Assembly (NCBI GenBank): GCA_963793415.1
Contig: CAWCAC010000002.1
Coordinates: forward strand, 124,001-188,000
Direction: 5' to 3'
DNA length: 64,000 bases
Source of the DNA: CAXMST01 sp963793415
GTDB lineage: Bacteria > Actinomycetota > Thermoleophilia > Solirubrobacterales > 70-9
Shown here: positions 56,499 through 64,000 of the stretch, in pieces
Layout of the letters: each line of letters starts with the position of its first letter
Numbering within the stretch: the first letter of the stretch is position 1
Made by a program: the position numbers and the translations under genes
The notes under the pieces: generated by a model
Seen by the model: the letters and a program-made list of their open reading frames with translations, nothing else
What the model was told of the DNA's origin: nothing
Databases searched by the model: none

Positions 56499-56982
56499 AC
56501 CGGGCAGCCCCCGACTCCGGATCCGCCGCCGCGGGCGCGGGTGTACCCGCCGGCGCCGGGCGCCTCAGCAGCCAGAGCAGGAAGAGCGGCAGCAGCACCG
56601 TCGCCGTCAGGCCGAACGCGTTGGCGAGCGCATCGGCTGTCCCGTAGGGCTCGAGATTGAACAGGTGGTAGATCGTGTGCGGGAGGCTGAAGGCGAGGAA
56701 CGAGATCAGCGCGATCGCGACGAGCCGGCGGCCGAGGAACCAGGCGGCGGCGCCGAGGAAGATCGCGGTCGCGAGGAAGAGGCCGCCGACGTCGCGGACG
56801 AGGTGCTCGCTGTAGGCCGGCAGCGCCTCGACCCAACCGCGCCCGAGCGGGAAGTCGTCATAGAAGGAACGGGGCGCGAACAGCGCGTAGAGGCCGTCGA
56901 TTCCCTGTAGCAGGGCGAGGCCGCCGAGCCCAGCGCGGAAGATCAGCTGCCGGCCGGCGGGGATCTCGTCGGCGTCGGCCAA
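56497..56982 (-). CDS. Four-TM membrane protein co-transcribed with the TetR regulator
   Basis: Unrecognised membrane protein of 161 residues with about four spans (AGLGGLALLQGIDGLYALFA, VGGLFLATAIFLGAAAWFLG, ALISFLAFSLPHTIYHLFNL, LTATVLLPLFLLWLL). The TTG at 56982 starts 2 nt after the TetR stop with GAGGGA upstream, so it is translationally linked to the regulator. The longer frame upstream lies inside the TetR gene and is not used. The pair suggests the regulator controls this protein. It may take part in tolerance to a lipophilic compound, but that is a guess. Confidence 0.7.
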   Translation of the reverse strand: MADADEIPAGRQLIFRAGLGGLALLQGIDGLYALFAPRSFYDDFPLGRGWVEALPAYSEHLVRDVGGLFLATAIFLGAAAWFLGRRLVAIALISFLAFSLPHTIYHLFNLEPYGTADALANAFGLTATVLLPLFLLWLLRRPAPAGTPAPAAADPESGAAR

Positions 56983-56984
56983 GC

Positions 56985-57650
56985 TCAGTCCCTCGACTCC
57001 AGCGCCGAACGCGAGAGCGCCACCCAGGCGTCGAGAAAGCGGTCTTCGCTGACCCGCTGCATGCGCTCTCCGAACATGATCCCCTGGAGGGCGCGACCGA
57101 TCAGCGCCTCGGCGATGACCGCGGCGGTCGCCTCGGGATCCCTGGGGACGACACCCAGCGCGGCGGCTCTCGAAGTGAACCAGGTGATCGCGAGCTGGCG
57201 CCCGCGGGCGACGATCGCGTCGTGGAAGTCGGCGGCGATCTCGGGGAAGCGGTCGCCCTCCTTCATCACGATCCGGGCCAGCTGCCGCTCGCTCTCGAGC
57301 TCCTCGAGCGCGAGCTTGCCGATCGTCCGCAGCTCCTCGTCGAGGTCGCCCGCGGGGAGCAGGTCGATGCTCACGTCGATCCGGTCGATCGCGTCCATGC
57401 GCTCGGCGAGAGCGGCGCCGAGCAAGGCGCGCTTCGAGGGGAAGTGCTTGTAGAGGGCGCCGCTGCGGGGCACGAGGCCGGCGGCGGCCTCGATCTCGCC
57501 GACCGAGGTGCCCTCGTATCCGTTCTCCGCGAACAACTCGAGCGCGGCGGCGATCAGTCGCTCGCGCGTGGTCGGCGCCGTGCCCGGTGAGGGCACGGCG
57601 CCACCCGGCTGCGGCCGGGCGGGGGTCGAGGTGAAGTCGGCAGTGGTCAT
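56985..57650 (-). CDS. TetR/AcrR family regulator
   Basis: Repressor-type protein of 221 residues. The helix-turn-helix is in TTRERLIAAALELFAENGYE then TSVGEIEAAAGLVPRSGALY and KHFPSKRALL (about residues 27-76). The C-terminal ligand domain is all-helical and not recognisable by ligand. An unstructured Pro/Ala N-terminus of about 25 residues comes first. Two direct repeats around the -10 suggest autoregulation. It leads a two-gene operon with the four-TM protein. Confidence 0.92.
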   Translation of the reverse strand: MTTADFTSTPARPQPGGAVPSPGTAPTTRERLIAAALELFAENGYEGTSVGEIEAAAGLVPRSGALYKHFPSKRALLGAALAERMDAIDRIDVSIDLLPAGDLDEELRTIGKLALEELESERQLARIVMKEGDRFPEIAADFHDAIVARGRQLAITWFTSRAAALGVVPRDPEATAAVIAEALIGRALQGIMFGERMQRVSEDRFLDAWVALSRSALESRD

Positions 57651-57656
57651 AACGCT

Positions 57657-57692
57657 CGATTACCACTGTAAACAAGCGATTACCAAAGTCAA
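57657..57692 (-). promoter_or_regulatory. Promoter and operator of the TetR operon
   Basis: TTGACT (57692-57687) and TACAGT (57670-57665) are 16 nt apart on the minus strand. GGTAATCG occurs twice as a direct repeat (57684-57677 and 57664-57657), exactly 20 bp apart, one in the spacer and one just after the -10. The island is AT-rich against its surroundings. It probably binds the regulator on one face of the helix. Confidence 0.6.
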
Positions 57693-57806
57693 GCCCCCGA
57701 ACCCCTAGGCGCATTCAGCCCGGTGGCAGCGCCGCAACCGAGGTCGGGCGGCGTCGCGGGCGCTCCCGCAGCGGCCGCCGGACTCATCAGCAGATCCGCG
57801 ATCAGT

Positions 57807-57826
57807 GCCGGAGCGAAGGCTCCGGC
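57807..57826 (-). terminator. Hairpin after the 302-residue membrane-protein gene
   Basis: GCCGGAGC and GCTCCGGC form a perfect 8-bp stem with loop GAAG, 5 nt after the stop of the minus-strand gene. Confidence 0.6.
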
Positions 57827-57831
57827 CCACA

Positions 57832-58740
57832 TCAGCGTTGCTTGCGCTTGCGCTTGCGGGGCGAGTCGCCGGAAGGCGCCGTGCCGTCGCCGACGCCGTC
57901 TTCGTCGTCGGAGGCGGAGTCGGACCTGTCGGTCGCCTTGCCCTCGACGACGTCTCCATCGCCGCCGCCGGCGAACTCGTCCGGATCGGCGAGCTCCTCC
58001 TCGGTCGGCGGTGGCGTCTCGCCCGGCTTCGGCCACGGCATGGCCTCGCCGGCGGCCCATGCGGGCGGGCGATTCCCGTACCACCAACCGGCGATCAGTG
58101 GGCTGACGACAAGGACCCAGACGGCGAGCGAGAGCGGGCCGATCAGCACGAACCCGGCGCCGAGCGCCATCCCGAGGGTGCCAAGGAAGCGGGTCATCAG
58201 GCCCGCGCGCATCGCCTGCAGCGAGGTGTAGATGACGGCGACGACGAGCGCCAGCAGGCCGGCGATCTGGAGGCCGCCGAAGATCGAGTAGGTCGACTCG
58301 TCCGTGAGCAGCGTCTTCGCGGCCTCGTTGGCGTCGGTCCCGGACGGGGCGTTGTCGATGAAGGTGGAGGCGACCGAGTCGTAGGCCGCGAAGTAGAGCA
58401 TCAGCGAGATCGCCAGGAAGACGGGGCCGACGACGCAGAGGCCGATCAGCGAGCGCCGCATCTCCGGCACGCGGGCGGACGCTGCGGTGAACAGGAAGGT
58501 CAGCGGGGCCGCGAACAGCAGCAGGCCGACGGCCTGGATCATCTGGCTCAGCAGGATGTCGTCGCGGGCCAGCTCGAAGGCCTCCATGCGCTCGGCGTAG
58601 GCGTCCTGGGCGAGCTGGTTGAAGTCGCTACCGAGCCCGAGGATCGGCGGCAGCAGCGTCATCACGACGCCGAGGATGCCGACCATTCCCGCGATCCTGC
58701 CGAGGCGCTGTTCGCGGTCGATGAGCTCTTGCTTGTCCAT
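57832..58740 (-). CDS. Membrane protein of unknown function with acidic then basic tail
   Basis: Protein of 302 residues, not recognised. About five spans: AGMVGILGVVMTLLPPILGL, IQAVGLLLFAAPLTFLFTA, LCVVGPVFLAISLMLYFA, LQIAGLLALVVAVIYTS and LGAGFVLIGPLSLAVWVLVV. After residue about 220 comes a soluble tail, first Pro/Glu-rich (GETPPPTEEELADPDE), then Asp/Ser-rich, and ending in a strongly basic RKRKRKQR. The split of charge suggests a flexible cytoplasmic tail that could contact nucleic acid or a partner. ATG at 58740 begins MDKQELIDREQRLGRIAG. No neighbours indicate its role. Confidence 0.75.
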   Translation of the reverse strand: MDKQELIDREQRLGRIAGMVGILGVVMTLLPPILGLGSDFNQLAQDAYAERMEAFELARDDILLSQMIQAVGLLLFAAPLTFLFTAASARVPEMRRSLIGLCVVGPVFLAISLMLYFAAYDSVASTFIDNAPSGTDANEAAKTLLTDESTYSIFGGLQIAGLLALVVAVIYTSLQAMRAGLMTRFLGTLGMALGAGFVLIGPLSLAVWVLVVSPLIAGWWYGNRPPAWAAGEAMPWPKPGETPPPTEEELADPDEFAGGGDGDVVEGKATDRSDSASDDEDGVGDGTAPSGDSPRKRKRKQR

Positions 58741-58799
58741 GGATCTGGTGCCTGCGCGGGCGAAGCCGGGGGCGGCCGGCGCTTGGCAGGACGCGTATC

Positions 58800-59132
58800 T
58801 TAGGCGGGCTCGTCCTCGGCGGGAATCTCCTCGGCCGCCGCGTCGACGACGGGCTCGCTCCCGGCCTCCGAATCCGGCCCTTCCGTGGCCGCACCGGGGC
58901 CGCTCGGGCCGGGCGTCGCCGCGGGGTTGGCGGCGTCACTGCCCTCGCGGCCGGGCAGCTCGGCGGTCTCCGGCCCGGGCCTGATCGGGTAGTACTCGTG
59001 GTCGGTCGGCTCGGCGATCCGGCTGATCCGCTCGCCGATCCCGAGGACCACGTCGAGGAACGGCGCGGCGAGTGCGATCAGACCTTCGACGCGGTTGCGC
59101 GTCCCCTCCTGCTCCGGGGTCAGATCGGCCAT
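58800..59132 (-). CDS. Small acidic protein of unknown function
   Basis: Protein of 110 residues, not recognised. The first 50 residues look folded and helical (RNRVEGLIALAAPFLDVVLG, IGERISRIAEPTDHEYYPIR). The rest is low-complexity and rich in Pro, Ala, Gly and Glu. ATG at 59132 lies 7 nt after a TACGGT hexamer (59145-59140), so it is preferred to the GTG at 59141. Confidence 0.6.
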   Translation of the reverse strand: MADLTPEQEGTRNRVEGLIALAAPFLDVVLGIGERISRIAEPTDHEYYPIRPGPETAELPGREGSDAANPAATPGPSGPGAATEGPDSEAGSEPVVDAAAEEIPAEDEPA

Positions 59133-59196
59133 CGGCGGCACCGTAGAGCAATCGAGCCGGCCCGACGCGCGCCGGGGCCCGGTGCCGTGCTTGATC

Positions 59197-59202
59197 TAGC
59201 CT
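59197..59202 (+). promoter_or_regulatory. Candidate -10 box of the saccharopine-dehydrogenase-like gene
   Basis: TAGCCT ends 7 nt before the ATG at 59210, within CTTGATCTAGCC; CTGATCTAGGAT stands in the same place at the ThyX-like gene. Confidence 0.35.
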
Positions 59203-59209
59203 TCGGCCG

Positions 59210-60361
59210 ATGAGCGACCCCTCCCCCGCCGCCACCTCCGCCGCGACACCGTCCCCCTCCCAGACCGGCCCGGTCGTCGTCTACGGCGCCTCCGGCTACA
59301 CCGGCAAGCTGATCTCGGCCGAACTCGCCCGCCGCGGCGCCGACTTCAAGATCGCCGGCCGCAGCCGCGAGAGGCTCGAGGCCGTCGCCGCCGGGCTCGA
59401 CGCCACGCCGGAGGTCGCCGCGGTCCCGCTCGACGACGCGGCCGGCCTGCGATCGCTGCTCGAGGGCGCCGGCGCGGTGATCGCCGCCGCAGGCCCGTTC
59501 ACCGAGTACGGGGAGCCCGTCGTCGCGGCGGCCGCCGAGACCGGGACCCACTACGTCGACACGACCGGCGAGCAGCCGTTCATCCGCACGGTGATCGAGA
59601 AGTGGGGCCCGATCGCCGCCGGCAACGACGCCGCCCTGGTCAGCGGCATGGGCTTCGACTACCTGCCCGGCGACCTGATCGCCGCGCTCACCGCCGACGG
59701 CCTCGGCCGCGTCGATCTGCTCACCCTCGCCTACTCGATCCGCGGCTTCGGCGCGACCCGCGGTACCGCCCTCTCGGCGCTGGAGATGATGGGCTCGGGC
59801 GACGTCGAGTGGGTCGACGGGCGCTGGCAGGAGGGCGCCCGCAACGTCACAGCCGGCAACTTCGACTTCCCCTCGCCGATCGGCAACCGGCGCGTCGGCC
59901 GCTACCCCGCCGGCGAGCAGATCACGGTGCCCCAGCACCTCGACGTCGGCACGATCCGGCAGGTGATCGACCTGACCTCGGTGACGCCGCCGATCCTCGG
60001 TCCGCTCGCGGGCCCCGCGATGACGGCGACCGGAGCGCTGATGAACACGCCGCTTCGTGGCCTCGCCGCGAAGGCGATCGCGCGGCTGCCCGAGGGCCCC
60101 GATGAGAAGGCGCGCAGGGCGGTCAGCTACATGATCGTCTGCGAGGCGAGCGGTCCCGCCGGCCACCGCCGCGGAGTCGTCCGCGGCAGCGACGTCTACG
60201 GGATCACCGCGGTGACGACCGTCGAGGGAGCGCTGCGGATGGCCGCCCCCGGCTACGACCGCAAGGGCGGCCTGGCGCCGGCCCAGGCCTACGACGCCGC
60301 CGACTTCCTGACGACGCTGGCGCCGCACGGGATCAACTGGAACGTGCAGGAGCTCGACTGA
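59210..60361 (+). CDS. Saccharopine dehydrogenase-like / trans-acting enoyl reductase family protein
   Basis: NAD(P)-binding protein of 383 residues. The Rossmann motif is VVVYGASGYTGKLISAELAR near residues 22-41. It is followed by KIAGRSRERLEAV and a characteristic GTHYVDTTGEQPF, matching the family of the mycobacterial trans-acting enoyl reductase Rv2953. The Ser/Pro/Ala-rich start is typical of high-GC extensions. It may reduce an acyl intermediate of a complex lipid; the family also contains unrelated activities. Its TGA overlaps the ATG of the next gene. Confidence 0.83.
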   Translation: MSDPSPAATSAATPSPSQTGPVVVYGASGYTGKLISAELARRGADFKIAGRSRERLEAVAAGLDATPEVAAVPLDDAAGLRSLLEGAGAVIAAAGPFTEYGEPVVAAAAETGTHYVDTTGEQPFIRTVIEKWGPIAAGNDAALVSGMGFDYLPGDLIAALTADGLGRVDLLTLAYSIRGFGATRGTALSALEMMGSGDVEWVDGRWQEGARNVTAGNFDFPSPIGNRRVGRYPAGEQITVPQHLDVGTIRQVIDLTSVTPPILGPLAGPAMTATGALMNTPLRGLAAKAIARLPEGPDEKARRAVSYMIVCEASGPAGHRRGVVRGSDVYGITAVTTVEGALRMAAPGYDRKGGLAPAQAYDAADFLTTLAPHGINWNVQELD

Positions 60362-61104
60362 TGGCGTCGCGGCTGGAGCGGATGAAGCGCAAGGCGCAGG
60401 CGCGGGCCGAGGCGGACGCCGCGCGGGTCGCCCCGCCCGATCCGGACGAGGATCTCGCCAACGCCCACTACCCCTGCCCGGTCGAGGGCGCGACCCTGTT
60501 CGGCTGGACCGCCTCCAAGCACTGGGACCGCAGCGAGGACCCGACCCTGATCGACCACTGCGAGGAGTGCGGGATGGCGGTCACGCGCCGGGCGGGCCCG
60601 CCGGACGTCGCGGCCGAGCTCGCCGCGCTCGAGCGAGAAGGCGACGAGCTCGTCGTCCCCAACCGCCGCAGCTTCGCGGCCTGGCTCGGCGCCGCCGGCT
60701 GGGCCGACCTCGGCGCCGACGAGCACCGTCTGCACCTGACCGAGAAGGCAGCGCGAACGCTGCTCGCCCAGCAGGGCACCGAGGTCCTCTCGGTGCGGAC
60801 GCCGTTCTCGTGGCGCTCCTACACCGGGATGCTGCAGACGATGGTCAACGGCTTCACGCTGCGCAACAACTTCTGGCGGCACCTGCGCCACGGCAAGCTC
60901 GAGCCGCGGTCGACGACCGATCGTCTCGCCTTCGCGCTCGACGGGATCGTCACCGTGCTCGTCGCGATCCCGCTCTCGGTCGTAGCGCTGATCGTCGAGC
61001 TGATCGCGTCGCTGGCCGGCCGCGGCAACCTGATGCGCTTGCGCACCGCGCCGGCGCTCGAGGGCCGCGTCGACGAGTCCGGCGGCGACGCCGTCACGGG
61101 CTGA
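60361..61104 (+). CDS. Unknown protein with N-terminal zinc ribbon and C-terminal membrane anchor
   Basis: Protein of 247 residues, not recognised. A basic start (ASRLERMKRKAQARAEADAA) precedes a possible zinc site: Cys in HYPCPVEGATLFGW and two in DHCEECGMAV (residues about 39 and 68-71). The centre (LHLTEKAARTLLAQQGTEVL, SYTGMLQTMVNGFTLRNNFW) looks folded. One or two hydrophobic segments near residues 197-222 (IVTVLVAIPLSVVALIVELI) anchor it. Start overlaps the preceding stop (TGATG), so it is coupled to the reductase-like gene and may act with it. Confidence 0.7.
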   Translation: MASRLERMKRKAQARAEADAARVAPPDPDEDLANAHYPCPVEGATLFGWTASKHWDRSEDPTLIDHCEECGMAVTRRAGPPDVAAELAALEREGDELVVPNRRSFAAWLGAAGWADLGADEHRLHLTEKAARTLLAQQGTEVLSVRTPFSWRSYTGMLQTMVNGFTLRNNFWRHLRHGKLEPRSTTDRLAFALDGIVTVLVAIPLSVVALIVELIASLAGRGNLMRLRTAPALEGRVDESGGDAVTG

Positions 61105-61150
61105 CCCGGACGCCCGTCCACGCCGGCCGGAGCCGGCGCGGTGCGGGAGC

Positions 61151-61156
61151 TATGCT
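61151..61156 (+). promoter_or_regulatory. Candidate -10 box of the 89-residue protein gene (TATGCT)
   Basis: TATGCT ends 6 nt before the ATG at 61163, matching the leaderless spacing seen elsewhere. Confidence 0.4.
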
Positions 61157-61162
61157 GAGCTC

Positions 61163-61432
61163 ATGGAAGCAGGTGGATTCGGCATGTTCGGCGACCCCGA
61201 CGAGCTGCGCGAGCAGCTCAGCAACATGGCCGAGCAGATGCAGGGTGCCCAGCGAGTCGCTTGGGCCGACAACGCGATCGAGCTGGCGGTGAAGATGACC
61301 GTCGCCGCGATCGGCACGATCGACACCGACGGCCCGGCCGACCAGCAGGCGCACGAGATCCGCGACGCAATCCGCCTGATCTTCCCCGAGGCCGTGACGC
61401 TGGTCTCGGAAGCCCGTCAAGGCCTTCAGTAG
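61163..61432 (+). CDS. Small helical protein of unknown function
   Basis: Protein of 89 residues, not recognised. It is predicted mainly helical (DPDELREQLSNMAEQMQGAQ, AIELAVKMTVAAIGTIDTDG, QQAHEIRDAIRLIFPEAVTL) with regular hydrophobic spacing, and slightly acidic. Size and pattern suggest a small soluble oligomer. Base and codon use fit its neighbours. Confidence 0.65.
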   Translation: MEAGGFGMFGDPDELREQLSNMAEQMQGAQRVAWADNAIELAVKMTVAAIGTIDTDGPADQQAHEIRDAIRLIFPEAVTLVSEARQGLQ

Positions 61433-61470
61433 ACGCGTCCTCTGACGCGGCGCCGAGGGCGCCAACCACC

Positions 61471-61518
61471 ACGAACGTCCCTCAGCCGTATCCATAGGGG
61501 CAGGTGAGGGACGTTCGT
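61471..61518. repeat. Foldable repeat element B, between convergent genes
   Basis: Perfect 14-bp arms ACGAACGTCCCTCA (61471-61484) and TGAGGGACGTTCGT (61505-61518) enclose the 20-nt loop GCCGTATCCATAGGGGCAGG. Arms equal those of element A plus one pair. It lies 38 and 44 nt from two convergent stops. Confidence 0.85.
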
Positions 61519-61562
61519 CGGCTCTCGTGGGCGGTTGCGGCCTCAGCCGCCCGTGGGCGCCC

Positions 61563-62696
61563 TCAGCCGACCAGGCCCCGGGCCCGCAGCTCCGCCAAGG
61601 CCTCGTCTGCCTTGTCTGTGACCGTCTGGCTTGCGACCCAGGCGGCCAGCTCGGGGAGGCCCTGGTCGAGGCTGACCTCTGCTTCGAAGCCGAGGATGTG
61701 CCGGGCGGCGTCGGTCGAGGCGTAGCAGTGGCGGATGTCGCCGGCGCGGAACTCGCCGCTGATCTCGGGCTCGAGCGCGGGGGCGATCAGCTCGGCGAGG
61801 GTCTGGGCCAGCTCGACGATCCGGATCCGGTTGCCGGCGGCGACGTTGAAGGCGCCTCCCGGCGCGTGGGGCGCCTCCATCGCCGCCCGCGTTGCGCGGA
61901 CCACGTCGCTGACGTGGATCGGGTCGCGGATCTGGCGGCCATCCTCGAAGACGAGCGGGCGCTTGCCGGAGAGCAGGCGGCTGGAAAAGATCGCGGCGAC
62001 GCCTGTGTAGGGGTTGCCGAGCGCCTGCCGCGGCCCGTACGTGTTCAGGTAGCGGAGCGCCACCGTCTCGATCCCGTAGGCCTCGCCGAGTACGAGCGCG
62101 AGCTCCTCGGTGTCGCGCTTGGAGATCCCGTAGACGCTGACCGGCTGCAGCGGCCGGTCCTCGCGGACGGGGATCGGGCTCAGCTCGCGCTCGCAGTTCG
62201 GGCACCTCGGTTCCCAGTCGCGCTCGCGCAGCTGCGCGACCGGGCGCAGCCCCGGCGCCACCTCGCCGTGCTCGGGGCACTCGTAGGAGCCCTCCCCGTA
62301 GACGACCATCGAGGAGGCGACGACGACGCGCCTGATCTCGTCGCGGCGGGCGATCACCTGCTCGAACAGAGTCGCGGTGCCGCCGCTGTTGGAGTCGATC
62401 GCCTTGCGCACGTTGACCATCGACTCGCCGTTGCCGACGATGCCGCCGAGGTGGAAGACGCGGTCGCAGCCGTCGAGCGCCCGCTCGACGTCGTCGGCGC
62501 TGCGCAGGTCCCCGACGACGAGCTCGGCATCGGCCGGCAGGTGCTCGGGCGGCTCGCCCGAGGGATGGGCGAGCGGATCGAGGCTGTCGAGCACCCGCAC
62601 CTCCTCGCCCGCGGCGAGCAGGGCCTCGACCAGGTGGCAGCCGATGAAGCCGGCGCCGCCGGTGACGAGCGCCTTCTGTCCCGCGCCGCCGCTCAC
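61563..62696 (-). CDS. NAD-dependent sugar-nucleotide epimerase/dehydratase with zinc-ribbon insert
   Basis: Extended SDR of 377 residues acting on a nucleotide sugar, probably for surface glycans. The Rossmann motif is VTGGAGFIGCHLVEAL near residues 11-26. The catalytic Tyr-Lys is in PVSVYGISKRDTEE near 189-193. It has ALRYLNTYGPRQ and the active-site side ESMVNVRKAIDSN. Between beta-strand and catalytic Tyr there is an inserted segment with CPEHGEVAPG (near 139) and PRCPNCEREL (near 165), three or four metal-type ligands that look like a zinc ribbon, absent from most GalE proteins. GTG start; its end of frame overlaps nothing. It is downstream of, and overlaps by 4 bp, the membrane-protein gene. 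Confidence 0.88.
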   Translation of the reverse strand: MSGGAGQKALVTGGAGFIGCHLVEALLAAGEEVRVLDSLDPLAHPSGEPPEHLPADAELVVGDLRSADDVERALDGCDRVFHLGGIVGNGESMVNVRKAIDSNSGGTATLFEQVIARRDEIRRVVVASSMVVYGEGSYECPEHGEVAPGLRPVAQLRERDWEPRCPNCERELSPIPVREDRPLQPVSVYGISKRDTEELALVLGEAYGIETVALRYLNTYGPRQALGNPYTGVAAIFSSRLLSGKRPLVFEDGRQIRDPIHVSDVVRATRAAMEAPHAPGGAFNVAAGNRIRIVELAQTLAELIAPALEPEISGEFRAGDIRHCYASTDAARHILGFEAEVSLDQGLPELAAWVASQTVTDKADEALAELRARGLVG

Positions 62697-64000
62697 CAGA
62701 CCGTGTTCACCGCGAGCTCGGTCAGCAGCGCCTGTCCTGCGAGGAGTCCGATCACGAGCGGAACCTTCTCACGCGGGACGACCGCGGCGGCGGCCAGACA
62801 GGCGAGCGGCCCGAGGAAGAGCCAGATCCGCTCCGTCTCCGCCTTGCTGAAGCCGAGCAGCGCCGCGATCACGACCACGGCGAACAGCGAGACGGCGATC
62901 GCGTTGCCGGTGCCCAGAGCCCGGGCCGTGTACCAGGCGACCGGGGCGCCGGTGAAGACGAAGAAGGCGACCGGCGATCCGAACAGCCAGAAGATCCACG
63001 GGCGCGCGTTCGAGATCCCGAGCTCGTAGGCCTCGTTCGCGGAGTGGAGCACGCCGAGCGGGTCATAGCCGGAGGCAGCGAAGAGGCTCAGGTAGGTGAA
63101 GCCGAGCACGAAACCGGCGAGCAGGCCGAGCAGCAGACCCTGCTTGATCCCATCGCGGAGCATCACGAACAGGGCGGCGAAGGCGCCAATCGCGAGCAGC
63201 GCCCAGGAGAAGAAGGAGGCGATCGCGAGCGCGACGGCGCCGATCGTCCGGCTCCCCCACTCGCGACCGAGGAAGAGCGGCACGCAGACGAGCCCGAGCG
63301 TCGCGAACAGCGCGTCGGCCGAGGCGACGCCGTAGATCATCGCCGCGGGCGAGAAGGCGAGCATCGCGGCGGCGGCGCGCGCCTGCCCCTCTTCGAGGTC
63401 GAGCCTCCGTCCCGCCCACCAGGTCAGCGGCACCGCGAGGATCCCGGCGACGATCACGAGCGCGGCGAAGGCCTCGGGCCCGTCGATCCCGAGCCAGTGG
63501 CCGAGAAGCAGCGTGCCCGGAGGATGAGCCGAGGGGTGGATCGGCAGCGACGGCGCCAGCTCCGAGAAGCGGTCGAGGAGAAAGTGGACGCCGACCTTGT
63601 CGACGGCGCTGAGCGCAGGCAGGTACTCGTTCGCCGCCTCCGGGTCGAGGCCGAAGACCGAGTACCAGGCGTCGACCCCGTCGCGGACAGCGGCCAGCCC
63701 GAGCCGCGCGCCCAGGCCGAGCAGGGTGATCGCGATCAGGAAGGTGGCCGGCGAGCCGAGCCCGCGCACGAACGGGATCGAGGCGGCGACGCAGGCAGCG
63801 AGCACCAGCGCCCAGAGCACCTGGGCGTCGCCGAAGACCGGGTCCCAGGTGACGAAGAAGGGTGGATTCGCCGTCCCGAGCCCGGCACCGGCGCCGCTGG
63901 CGATCAGCCCCCAGGCGACGGTCGCCAGGGCGACGGCGCTGAGCGCGAGCGCGGTCCCGGTGCCGGGCTCGCGCAGGAAGTGACGGGAAGACCCGGAGCT
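62693..64000 (-). CDS. GT-C-like integral membrane protein, 5-prime end beyond the window
   Basis: The frame stays open from 62693 to the window edge, so at least 435 residues are present and the start lies outside. About ten or more spans are seen, including one in the last 180 nt (TALALSAVALATVAWGLIAS). The segment LPIHPSAHPPGTLLLGHWLG resembles the loop of polytopic GT-C glycosyltransferases and related mannosyltransferase-like proteins, but no catalytic acid can be assigned with certainty. The stop overlaps the start of the epimerase gene (GTGA), so the two are coupled; both may serve glycan assembly. An internal GTG at 63820 is not a convincing start because a membrane span precedes it in frame. 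Confidence 0.7.
   Translation of the reverse strand, partial: SSGSSRHFLREPGTGTALALSAVALATVAWGLIASGAGAGLGTANPPFFVTWDPVFGDAQVLWALVLAACVAASIPFVRGLGSPATFLIAITLLGLGARLGLAAVRDGVDAWYSVFGLDPEAANEYLPALSAVDKVGVHFLLDRFSELAPSLPIHPSAHPPGTLLLGHWLGIDGPEAFAALVIVAGILAVPLTWWAGRRLDLEEGQARAAAAMLAFSPAAMIYGVASADALFATLGLVCVPLFLGREWGSRTIGAVALAIASFFSWALLAIGAFAALFVMLRDGIKQGLLLGLLAGFVLGFTYLSLFAASGYDPLGVLHSANEAYELGISNARPWIFWLFGSPVAFFVFTGAPVAWYTARALGTGNAIAVSLFAVVVIAALLGFSKAETERIWLFLGPLACLAAAAVVPREKVPLVIGLLAGQALLTELAVNTVW

Noticed and set aside
57715..57830. Possible small gene between the TetR promoter and the 302-residue membrane-protein gene
   Set aside because: Short frames here lack starts with ribosome sites or -10 boxes, and the stretch contains the hairpin at 57807-57826.

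Overview
The window reads as chromosomal DNA of a high-GC actinobacterium. GC is high throughout, so most long ORFs on opposite strands are shadows. GTG and TTG starts and four-base ATGA/GTGA overlaps are common. Gene content includes complex I subunits, a furA-katG pair, a trans-acting enoyl-reductase-like protein, a Ddn-type F420-dependent nitroreductase, several lipid-CoA enzymes and CsbD. The combination best fits the class Thermoleophilia (Solirubrobacterales), but that placement is an inference from gene content and style, not from a marker gene. No rRNA, tRNA, CRISPR array or recognisable transposase was seen.

Layout. 1-10.9 kb is a surface-polysaccharide block: a cellulose-synthase-like glycosyltransferase, a very large glycosyltransferase-methyltransferase-deacetylase fusion, a convergent double glycosyltransferase, and a Wzm/Wzt-type ABC exporter. 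10.9-41.9 kb carries nuoF to nuoN of NADH:quinone oxidoreductase in canonical order but broken into pieces: nuoF (reversed), nuoGH, nuoI, then nuoJKLMN. The gaps hold a five-gene peptide ABC transporter (order C-A-B-D-F), CsbD, an SDR, a HAD phosphatase, thioredoxin, an EF-G-like GTPase, an acyl-CoA ligase, an SCP2 protein, a quinone-reductase-like protein, a Ddn protein, a CaiB-type CoA transferase, a YjbR protein, a DUF559 protein and an esterase. 41.9-49.5 kb holds a TRIC-like channel, an AEC transporter, katG-furA, a YeeE/YedE transporter, a VOC protein and an unusual tandem ThyX-like protein. 49.8-52.6 kb has two secreted trypsin-like proteases with RTX-like tails, one of them frameshifted. 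52.7-64 kb holds acetyl-CoA synthetase, a secreted copper-type protein, a TetR regulator with a 4-TM protein, several hypotheticals, a saccharopine-dehydrogenase-like protein, a sugar-nucleotide epimerase and a GT-C-like membrane protein cut by the window end.

Regulation. Many genes start 6-12 nt after a TANNNT hexamer, most often TAGGAT or TAGGTT, which implies many leaderless mRNAs. furA has an inverted repeat over its -35 box. The TetR gene has two direct repeats 20 bp apart around its -10. Perfect GC-rich hairpins lie in several convergent gene gaps.

Most notable signals: (1) a family of short foldable elements with a conserved loop core ([T/C]ATAG starting exactly 8 nt into a 19-21 nt loop) but different, self-complementary arms, three of them between convergent genes and one inside the start of a DUF559 gene; (2) a module of about 50 residues seen four times in two giant glycosyltransferases; (3) a tandem ThyX-like protein whose two copies of the signature motif have decayed in complementary ways; (4) the dispersed nuo cluster with unusual NuoG and NuoM tails.
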